DNA of 5,059 bases from an uncultured Coleofasciculus sp. (GTDB taxonomy: Bacteria > Cyanobacteriota > Cyanobacteriia > Cyanobacteriales > Coleofasciculaceae): assembly GCA_902805485.1 (NCBI GenBank), contig CADCTM010000066.1, positions 1 to 5,059 on the forward strand. The letters are read 5' to 3'. Position 1 is the first letter of the stretch, and the number at the start of each line of letters is the position of its first letter. The translations under genes were made by a program, and so were the position numbers. Below the pieces are notes generated by a model, which saw only the letters and a program-made list of their open reading frames with translations, did no database searches and was not told the origin of the DNA. Below, piece after piece: positions 1 through 4,828 of the stretch.

Positions 1-186
1 AATCAGGTCTAGGGGTTTTACAAACTCTTTACATAACTTTGCTGTTTTGTATTTATTTATGTTTGTCTACAGAGATTTATTAAAGGAAAAAGTTATGATT
101 ATAGATACGTCCGAAAAAAGCTTACAAAGGTTAACTTAAAAAATTAATCTTTGTTCTAAAATAATTAATTTACCAGGTTAAACCTT
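1..186. other. AT-rich non-coding region upstream of the receiver gene
   Basis: No coding region is supported here. The stretch is strongly AT-rich and should hold the promoter of the receiver gene at 187. The hexamers TATGAT (94-99) and TAAAAT (157-162) resemble a -10 element, but neither has a convincing -35 at 16-18 bases, so I do not commit to one. The heptamer AGGTTAA occurs twice, at 128-134 and 175-181. The second copy lies in a perfect short inverted repeat, AGGTT-A-AACCT (175-185), ending one base before the start codon. An imperfect direct repeat of TTTACA-type sequence lies near 17-38. Any of these could be regulatory, but none is diagnostic. Confidence 0.5.
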
Positions 187-603
187 ATGCATACAATTGC
201 TGTGGTGGATGATGACGTCCACTGGTGTCGGGTTATTGAGCGCTTTTTTAGGAATGAGTTTGAAATTTATACATTTCCAACGGTATCAGCGTTTTTAAAG
301 CAATTATTTGATTATGATTTAGTGATTGTGGACTATTCGATTCCACCGATTCATTATGAAGAAAACATTGATAGTTGCCAACTAATCCATCATTTAAAAA
401 CAAATTTGAGATATCCCCCGTTAGTCGTTCTAATCTCTGGCTATGTTAGCAAGAATGACGCTGAGTTAGGAAGAAGAATTTGTCCAGAAGCTGATGCTTT
501 TTTCACGAAAGATGCTGGTTTAGAAGAACTCTCGAAGCAAATTAAACACATCCTGGCATCGAAAAAAAAGCCTTCCTTGCCATTCAAATCTATTAGTACT
601 TAA
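187..603 (+). CDS. Stand-alone response-regulator receiver domain protein (CheY-like)
   Basis: This 138-residue protein is a single phosphoacceptor receiver domain with no output domain. Visible hallmarks are the acidic pocket DDD at residues 8-10 after the first beta strand, the predicted phosphorylated Asp49 in VIVDY, Ser84 in LISG at the conserved Thr/Ser position, and Lys108 in FFTKDAG. Asp rather than Pro follows the lysine, a known variant. The loop after Asp49 (SIPPIHYEENID) is a few residues longer than the usual D-x-x-x-P-x-x-D-G layout. The C-terminus is a short basic tail. In the family, a histidine kinase phosphorylates the Asp and the domain signals by protein contact in the cytoplasm. 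No kinase is adjacent, so the partner is unknown. The ATG at 187 has only a weak AGG (175-177) upstream. The gene is visibly more AT-rich than the rest of the window. Confidence 0.9.
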   Translation: MHTIAVVDDDVHWCRVIERFFRNEFEIYTFPTVSAFLKQLFDYDLVIVDYSIPPIHYEENIDSCQLIHHLKTNLRYPPLVVLISGYVSKNDAELGRRICPEADAFFTKDAGLEELSKQIKHILASKKKPSLPFKSIST

Positions 604-689
604 TAGTGTAATTGAACAGGGAAATAACTAAGGGTTAGTGATTACGAAAAGTTACTCAAACAGTGATTTTACTAACTACTAACAGCGCT

Positions 690-2453
690 TTACCTTTGCC
701 CTTGCTTCCACTTGAGAATTGCCTTTTGAGCAGCTTCATAAGAAGATGTACCAGCCGGGACTAAAGCTGCCGTCTGAATCGCATTTTCAAACTTACCTTG
801 TGATGCCCGTGATTGAGCAATCAAATAAATCACTCGACTCCATTGAGCTTTTAGCTGTTGCGCTTCCCCATAACGAGGTTGATTGGGCAATATTTTACTC
901 AAAACTATAATTGCGCGGCGATAGGAGGATGCTTGATTTGATTGAATTTGTGCTTTCGCTTCTTGAATAATCGCTTGGTTTTGTTGCTGCTGTTTCGCCG
1001 AAATTTTCCAGGTAGCAATAGTCTGTTGCGCCTTATTGTAAACAGAAGGGTCATCTTCTGGGACAAGTTGCGCCGTCCTGATCGCTTCTCCAAAATTGTT
1101 TTGTGCTGCCCGTCCTTCTGCTAAATCTAAAATTACCGCACTCCAACGGGAAATATCTTGCCGTGCTTGCGGATAAAGCGGGTCACTGGGTTGAACCCTA
1201 CGCGCTTGAGTAATTGCCTGATTAAACAATGATGCCTGATTCGGGCGAATAATCAATTTTGCTTGCTTTAAGTCGGCTTTATTAATTTGGAGGCGACTCG
1301 CTACAGGCGTTGAGGATGCCTGCATATTAGCACTCGCTGATGTCGTGGGTACTGCCTGAGTCCTTGGAGTCTCGATCGCCTGCTGACTGATAGAGCGATC
1401 GCGCCAGTCTAGTATAATAGCCGCAAGCATTAGTAATAAAACCAACGTCGCACCACCGCCCCAAAAGAGCAGTTGCCGCCACAAAGGTGTCCCATACTCA
1501 GATGTCGCTTCCCTGTTGGCATTTGGAACCATTGCCTTAAACGTTGGTGCGGTTTGAGGTGAAGTCTTAGCCCGAAAAGGAGCATCCAGATGAGCTTCTA
1601 CCGTCGATACAGGCGTTGTTCGTACAGGGGTTGCACCATTCAAGTTTTCTTCGCGATCGCTTGCTATGGGTGTTGGGAGTCCAAAAGCCGAGGAAACTGC
1701 GACAGATGGAGTTTCCGCTGTCGGCAAAATCAGTTGCTGTCTTGCCTCCTGGGAAGGAATGACCGCTAAAGGCGTCTGAATCGGTCGCCAGTGATGTTGG
1801 CTCAACTCTGGCAGTCGAACGCGCAGATACTGGTCAAGATTTTCCAAAGTTGTATCAGTGTGATAATAGCGCAGTGCTTCGAGAAGTGCAGCAGTAAATA
1901 AGCCATTACCCAACGCCGCCGCTTCGTGGGAAAATTGCTCAAGCTGACTCGAAAGGATTAAAGCAATTCCCATTTCCTGCGCTAAGGCGACTGTCTCGGC
2001 GCCAACCGAGTTTCCAGCTTGCAACCCAGGCGAGCGATTAATATCTAATAGCACCAGGAGATTGTCATTACTAGAAGACTTGAGGGCAGCAAATAGCGAT
2101 CGCACCGGGATGGCTGTTCCAGGAATATCATTAGGATTTCCGTCAATGGGCATCAAGTAATCAACATCTTCCCAACTCACGCCGTACCCACTAAAAAAGA
2201 ACCAACAATAATGAGTCGAGGAGGAATTCTTGTTTTCCGCTTCCAGATGACGCCAAATGTTCTCCTGAGTCGGATATGTAGACTGTTTCCCCAACAGAGG
2301 CGAGGCATCAGAGAGCAAGAGACACTGATCAGACGGCAGGTTTGCTTGGTTGACAAAAAACTGCCGCAGTGCATAGGCATCGGCTTGCCCATAACTGAGG
2401 GGCGGTAAAAACTGATAGTGGTTAATGCCAATCGCAATGCAAGCGTGTCCCAT
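690..2453 (-). CDS. Caspase-family (peptidase C14-like) pseudo-protease with membrane segment and C-terminal helical repeats
   Basis: The protein has 587 residues. Residues 1-235 form a caspase/metacaspase p20-like domain, starting with an IAIGINHYQ first strand and a DAYAL helix. The two catalytic motifs are recognisable but altered. FFFSGYG has Tyr90 where the family has His (SGHG), and LLDINRS has Asn139 where the family has the nucleophile Cys (D-x-C-R-S). The later SSQ..E and GNGLFTAALLEAL motifs are intact, so the fold is probably kept but peptide cleavage is unlikely. Cyanobacteria are known to carry such dyad-substituted metacaspase homologues. Residues 236-325 are a Pro/Thr/Ala-rich linker, 329-348 a single hydrophobic membrane segment, 350-390 another low-complexity linker, and about 395-582 four TPR-like repeats. 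The ATG at 2453 is the only ordinary start: reading upstream in frame, a stop (2507-2505) comes before any ATG, GTG or TTG. An AAGGA lies very close to the ATG. Divergent from the gene at 2675. I infer a membrane-bound signalling or scaffold role; the partner is unknown. Confidence 0.9.
   Translation of the reverse strand: MGHACIAIGINHYQFLPPLSYGQADAYALRQFFVNQANLPSDQCLLLSDASPLLGKQSTYPTQENIWRHLEAENKNSSSTHYCWFFFSGYGVSWEDVDYLMPIDGNPNDIPGTAIPVRSLFAALKSSSNDNLLVLLDINRSPGLQAGNSVGAETVALAQEMGIALILSSQLEQFSHEAAALGNGLFTAALLEALRYYHTDTTLENLDQYLRVRLPELSQHHWRPIQTPLAVIPSQEARQQLILPTAETPSVAVSSAFGLPTPIASDREENLNGATPVRTTPVSTVEAHLDAPFRAKTSPQTAPTFKAMVPNANREATSEYGTPLWRQLLFWGGGATLVLLLMLAAIILDWRDRSISQQAIETPRTQAVPTTSASANMQASSTPVASRLQINKADLKQAKLIIRPNQASLFNQAITQARRVQPSDPLYPQARQDISRWSAVILDLAEGRAAQNNFGEAIRTAQLVPEDDPSVYNKAQQTIATWKISAKQQQQNQAIIQEAKAQIQSNQASSYRRAIIVLSKILPNQPRYGEAQQLKAQWSRVIYLIAQSRASQGKFENAIQTAALVPAGTSSYEAAQKAILKWKQGQR
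708..1241 (-). repeat. Duplicated ~77-residue helical unit (four TPR-like repeats) in the caspase-like protein
   Basis: Residues 405-482 and 506-582 align with each other. Both start with NQAS, share a W-S-x-V-I core followed by A, R-A, F, A-I, T-A and L-V-P at matching spacings, and end in a Trp. Each unit divides again, giving four ~45-residue helical hairpins that end in a Trp (437, 482, 538, 582) preceded by an A-[RQ]-Q/D-x-x-x-x-W-like helix. A Gln-rich linker (487-493) separates the two units. The pattern suggests a TPR-like interaction surface. The family is inferred from helix periodicity and was not confirmed by a profile search. Confidence 0.75.
1395..1402. repeat. HIP1 octamer GCGATCGC (first of five copies)
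   Basis: The palindrome GCGATCGC is present perfectly at 1395-1402, 1653-1660, 2096-2103, 3038-3045 and 4275-4282. All copies are inside coding regions: three in the caspase-like gene, one in the secreted protein gene and one in the oxidoreductase gene. A random 8-mer is expected about once per 65 kb, so this density is the known cyanobacterial HIP1 over-representation. The receiver gene and rpmF carry none, but both are too short for that to mean much. Confidence 0.95.
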
Positions 2454-2674
2454 GTCCTTCTTGTCCCAGTTGTCCAGATGTAGTTGTTTAGAGCGTTTTT
2501 GAACTTAAAATAATTTAGGTTTTTGTCAATACAAAACAAATTTAAATGACTAAATCAGTCTATAGTTTAAGTCTGTTCTCCCTCATCGTAGAGATGAAAT
2601 CTTCAAACATAAGTGTTTAATATCAGGAATATATAGTATAAGAACGCTGATTTTCAACAATAACCAGGGAGTAA
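2454..2674. promoter_or_regulatory. Divergent intergenic region with promoters for the caspase-like gene (-) and the secreted protein gene (+)
   Basis: This 221-base AT-rich gap lies between two divergent genes, so both promoters should be here. On the minus strand a perfect -35 hexamer TTGACA reads from 2529 to 2524, but the best -10 at suitable distance (TAAGTT, 2507-2502, 16-base spacer) is poor. On the plus strand TATAGT (2632-2637) is a good -10 candidate about 38 bases before the start, without a clear -35. A small AT hairpin, TTTTGT-CAAT-ACAAAA (2521-2536), overlaps the minus-strand -35. Promoter assignments are tentative; the presence of promoters is inferred from the gene layout. Confidence 0.45.
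2666..2671 (+). promoter_or_regulatory. Ribosome binding site AGGGAG, ambiguous start choice
   Basis: AGGGAG lies 3 bases before GTG (2675) and 12 bases before the in-frame ATG (2684). Neither spacing is ideal: the GTG is too close and the ATG a little far. The choice changes the protein by only three residues (368 or 365). Confidence 0.5.
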
Positions 2675-3781
2675 GTGGCGAGTATGTTGAAGTCTAGAGC
2701 CAGTGGTCTTGGCATCTCCGTAACTTCCGTTCAATTCCAACGGTCTGTCGCCCAGTGGGTTCGCTCAGTGGCTCAACTCCGACTTGCCCCGCTCAGTTTG
2801 TTGACGGTATTGAGCTTCACAGGAATTAGTTGGCTGAGTTTGAGCGCGCTTGCACCCCAAGTAGCTGATGCCTACACCGCCAGGGTCAACGTTGCTCTAA
2901 ACCGTGAGCCTCGGGAAAGTTACCGCAGCTTCCTGCGTCGCGCTGAAGCTGTTGCTCGTGCCGCCGCTCAACGTAGCTTTGATCGAGACATTTTGGTAAC
3001 GGATGTCGCCGTAACAATTGTTGGGGAAAATAACGGAGCGATCGCACCAATTTTAGCGCTAGAAGTCAGCCGTCAAGCTTGGAGACGCCGCCCCGATCCT
3101 CAACGTTGGGCGACCTACTTCCCCAATACCCAAAGCCTACTGGGATTTGGTTCAACCACCGAGGAGACAGACGCGACGCAAGCAACTCCTACCCCTAATC
3201 CTACAGCCACCCCTTCTGGAAACACTCCCGGCAGAGTCATTGAACTTCCTGGTGGTGTCCGACTCATCCCCAACCCTGGGGGAACACCTCAACAGAATGG
3301 CGCACCTAATCAAGGAAATCCGGGGACACCTGCTAATGGTGCTAATCAACAAAATCCGGGAAATACTGGTACACCTGCTAATGGTGCTAATCAACAGAAT
3401 CCGGGAAATACCGGTACACCTGCTAATGGTGCTAATCAACAGAATCCGGGAAATACCGGTACACCTGCTAATGGTGCTAATCAACAAAATCCGGGAAATA
3501 CCGGTACACCTGCTAATGGTGCTAATCAACAAAATCCGGGAAATACCGGTACACCTGCTAATGGTGCTAATCAACAGAATCCGGGTTCACCACCCATTAC
3601 TGCACCTCCTCTAAATCAGGGAACAGGAACACAACAGAATAATGTGCCTCAACAAAATGGCGCTCCCAATCAGCCAACGCCGAATGATGTTTCTCCTTCT
3701 GGTGCGGCGCCCGGACAAGTTATTCAGCTTCCCGGCGGTGTCCGGCTGATTCCCAACCCCGTAAATAGAACCAATCAATAA
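2675..3781 (+). CDS. Secreted or membrane-anchored hypothetical protein with Asn/Gly/Pro-rich tandem-repeat tail
   Basis: I do not recognise a named function; it resembles a cyanobacterial hypothetical family. The 368 residues divide as follows. Residues 1-37 are a basic N-terminus and about 38-62 a hydrophobic segment ending in APQVADA, which looks like a signal peptide with cleavage after Ala66, though an uncleaved anchor is possible. Residues 67-158 form a compact, charged domain (Y-T-A-R-V start, an Arg/Ala-rich helix around 82-102, strands at 105-118 and 123-132, W-R-R-R at 136-139, and a RWATYFPN motif at 144-151). Residues 160-368 are low complexity, with six 15-residue repeats at 217-304. 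The motif PGxVIxLPGGVRLIPNP appears at 185-201 and again at 346-362, six residues from the C-terminus. There are no cysteines and no visible catalytic motif. I infer that the folded domain is exported and the tail acts as a spacer or interaction region. The start is GTG 2675 or ATG 2684. Divergent from the caspase-like gene. Confidence 0.8.
   Translation: MASMLKSRASGLGISVTSVQFQRSVAQWVRSVAQLRLAPLSLLTVLSFTGISWLSLSALAPQVADAYTARVNVALNREPRESYRSFLRRAEAVARAAAQRSFDRDILVTDVAVTIVGENNGAIAPILALEVSRQAWRRRPDPQRWATYFPNTQSLLGFGSTTEETDATQATPTPNPTATPSGNTPGRVIELPGGVRLIPNPGGTPQQNGAPNQGNPGTPANGANQQNPGNTGTPANGANQQNPGNTGTPANGANQQNPGNTGTPANGANQQNPGNTGTPANGANQQNPGNTGTPANGANQQNPGSPPITAPPLNQGTGTQQNNVPQQNGAPNQPTPNDVSPSGAAPGQVIQLPGGVRLIPNPVNRTNQ
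3212..3760 (+). repeat. Mirror-ordered motif pair flanking the tandem array
   Basis: A 22-residue segment PSGxxPGxVIxLPGG...IPNP is encoded at 3212-3277 and again at 3695-3760. A second shared element, PQQNGAPNQ, is encoded at 3287-3313 and 3647-3673. The order is A-B-array-B-A at the protein level. The LPGGVRLIPNP part is identical in both copies, while the DNA differs at several third positions, so this duplication looks older than the 45-bp array. Confidence 0.85.
3323..3586 (+). repeat. 45-bp in-frame tandem repeat, five full copies plus one partial
   Basis: The unit encodes GTPANGANQQNPGNT. Five complete 45-bp copies are followed by a 39-bp sixth copy. Differences between copies are few: GGG or GGT at the first codon, CAA or CAG at the second Gln, ACT or ACC at the final Thr, and GGT for GGA at the end of copy six. 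Copies 2 and 3 are identical, as are copies 4 and 5, which points to recent expansion or ongoing homogenisation. Because the unit is a multiple of three, other frames and the opposite strand also stay open across the array. Confidence 0.97.
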
Positions 3782-3880
3782 CGTGGAATTTCCGTTTGAG
3801 GACGGTGGCAATTTAAGCAATAAGCCTGTAGCAGGAGAGAACGTCTTTTAGCGCTGGGAAACACAAGCCAGACAATGACA

Positions 3881-3886
3881 TAGAAT
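3881..3886 (+). promoter_or_regulatory. Candidate -10 element for rpmF
   Basis: TAGAAT matches the TATAAT consensus at most positions and sits 33 bases before the rpmF start, in the 138-base gap after the secreted protein gene. The matching -35 position (about 3858-3863, GAAACA) is poor, so this is a weak call. I see no strong terminator in 3782-3880. Confidence 0.3.
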
Positions 3887-3919
3887 AGAAAAGCTGTCAA
3901 AAATTCCGAACCGACGATC

Positions 3920-4096
3920 ATGGCTGTTCCTAAGAAGAAAACGTCAAAATCTAAGCGAGACAAACGCAAAGCTACCTGGAAGCGCAAAGCGGCAGTGCAG
4001 GCTCAAAAAGCGTTGTCTTTAGGCAAGTCCGTTTTAAGTGGACGTTCTAGCTTTGTTTACCCAACACAAGAGGAAGAAGAGGAAGAAGAAACTTAA
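3920..4096 (+). CDS. rpmF: 50S ribosomal protein L32
   Basis: This 58-residue basic protein starts MAVPKKKTSKSKRDKRKA and continues with TWKRKAA, the characteristic N-terminus of bacterial and plastid L32, a component of the large ribosomal subunit. The middle carries ALSLGKSVLSGRSSFVYP, typical of cyanobacterial L32, and the protein ends with seven consecutive Glu and a Thr. There are no cysteines, so it is not the zinc-ribbon form. Length matches the family (about 56-60 residues). The ATG at 3920 gives the conserved start exactly. No clear Shine-Dalgarno sequence precedes it, which is common in cyanobacteria. It appears to be transcribed alone: the next gene starts 138 bases downstream, with a possible hairpin in between. 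Confidence 0.97.
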   Translation: MAVPKKKTSKSKRDKRKATWKRKAAVQAQKALSLGKSVLSGRSSFVYPTQEEEEEEET

Positions 4097-4140
4097 GTCT
4101 GAAATCTGGGTAGTCTTTGGCAATGTAAGCGGTCTTTTAT

Positions 4141-4162
4141 TCTTTTGTCTTAATGCAAAAGA
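4141..4162 (+). terminator. Weak hairpin, possible rpmF terminator
   Basis: TCTTTTG (4141-4147) pairs perfectly with CAAAAGA (4156-4162) around an 8-base loop, and TTTT follows. It lies 44 bases after the rpmF stop. The stem is AT-rich and the T-run short, so termination efficiency would be doubtful. Confidence 0.3.
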
Positions 4163-4182
4163 TTTTGAAAGAAGTGCAGAAT

Positions 4183-4192
4183 CTAGCGCTAG
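4183..4192. promoter_or_regulatory. Perfect 10-bp palindrome CTAGCGCTAG upstream of the oxidoreductase gene
   Basis: CTAGCGCTAG is fully self-complementary and lies 42 bases before the chosen ATG (4235), in the promoter-proximal region. A TAGTAT (4201-4206) just downstream could serve as a -10. The palindrome could be a dimeric repressor or activator site, but no known regulator is recognised. Confidence 0.3.
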
Positions 4193-4225
4193 GGTTTGAT
4201 TAGTATCCGTAACACTCTATCTACT

Positions 4226-4230
4226 GGAAG
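4226..4230 (+). promoter_or_regulatory. Shine-Dalgarno-like GGAAG deciding the ATG start at 4235
   Basis: GGAAG lies 4 bases before ATG 4235. An upstream in-frame TTG (4196) would add 13 residues (ISIRNTLSTGRI and the initiator) that do not look like part of the family, and no ribosome binding site precedes it. This favours the ATG. Confidence 0.5.
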
Positions 4231-4234
4231 AATC

Positions 4235-4828
4235 ATGATCGGAAAATTTTTCCGTAAACCCGAATCTGAAGAAAGCGATCGCGTTCCTCCTGGTCAATAC
4301 CTAACCAAAGGCTTCCCAGTCCTCACTTACGGTCAGAGTCCTAAAGTTAGCATAGAAGATTGGGAGTTCCGAGTCTGGGGTTTAGCAAAAGACAAGACCT
4401 TTAGCTGGTCAGACTTTATGGCGCTGCCTCAACAGAATTTCACGAAGGATTTTCACTGCGTGACGCGCTGGTCAAAACTTGATGTGCAATGGACTGGTGT
4501 TAAAGTGACTGACTTTATGAAGTATGTGGAACTTGACCCAAAAGCCACGCACATTATGGAACACTGCTATGGCGGTTACACTACTAATCTTCCTGTAGAA
4601 GACTTTGTGCGGGACGAAAACTTTTTTGCTCACACCTTATTTGGTGAACCGTTACCCGCTGAACATGGAGGACCCATGCGCTTGGTGGTTCCTCATCTTT
4701 ATGCTTGGAAAAGCGCTAAGTGGATCAATGGTTTAGAGTTTCTTGACCACGATCAGTCAGGTTTCTGGGAACGCAATGGCTATCATGGTCGAGGCGAACC
4801 TTGGGCAGAAGAACGCTATAGTAACTAA
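4235..4828 (+). CDS. Sulfite oxidase-like molybdopterin-dependent oxidoreductase (YuiH-type, cytoplasmic)
   Basis: This 197-residue protein is essentially one oxidoreductase molybdopterin-binding domain of the sulfite oxidase superfamily. Visible family motifs are VPPGQ..TKGFPVLTYG (18-33), the W-x-F-x-V-x-G-L strand (43-50), FHCVTRWS (73-80) with Cys75 as the predicted molybdenum ligand, the D-V-x-W-x-G-V segment (83-89), HCYGGYTTNLP (110-120), HGGPMRLVVP (144-153), and a terminal GFWE..GYH..G.PW..ERY. The family binds molybdopterin cofactor and is thought to oxidise or reduce small S- or N-oxides; the substrate of this short type is not established. It has no Tat or other signal peptide and lacks the extra domains of classical sulfite oxidase and the exported MsrP, so I infer a cytoplasmic protein. 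Length matches the ~200-residue YuiH type. ATG 4235 is preferred over TTG 4196. Confidence 0.93.
   Translation: MIGKFFRKPESEESDRVPPGQYLTKGFPVLTYGQSPKVSIEDWEFRVWGLAKDKTFSWSDFMALPQQNFTKDFHCVTRWSKLDVQWTGVKVTDFMKYVELDPKATHIMEHCYGGYTTNLPVEDFVRDENFFAHTLFGEPLPAEHGGPMRLVVPHLYAWKSAKWINGLEFLDHDQSGFWERNGYHGRGEPWAEERYSN

Noticed and set aside
627..639. Bidirectional terminator in the 86-base convergent gap (604-689)
   Set aside because: The best hairpin, ACTAA-GGG-TTAGT, has only five mostly AT pairs and no T-run on either side. Nothing else in the gap is convincing.
2177..2539. Minus-strand 120-residue frame overlapping the start of the caspase-like gene
   Set aside because: It is an alternative frame over a well-supported coding region and has no recognisable domain.
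3323..3586. CRISPR array
   Set aside because: The repeats are directly adjacent without unique spacers and lie in frame inside a coding sequence.
3147..3614. Long open frames in the +2/+3 frame (3147-3614) and on the minus strand (3152-3574) over the repeat array
   Set aside because: They are a by-product of a 45-bp repeat whose length is a multiple of three. Their translations are simple periodic copies with no recognisable protein character, and the third frame has a signal peptide and a folded domain upstream.
3734..3760. Sortase-type LPXTG anchor in the LPGG motif
   Set aside because: The Thr is missing, no hydrophobic segment and basic tail follow, and the motif is also present internally.
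3792..3805. Terminator after the secreted protein gene (CCGT...ACGG)
   Set aside because: The stem has four base pairs and no T-run follows.
3775..3987. Minus-strand 70-residue frame with hydrophobic stretch and a CLNC motif
   Set aside because: It lies antisense to the rpmF start, has no family resemblance, and its hydrophobic content comes from the reverse complement of AT-rich and Lys-rich sequence.
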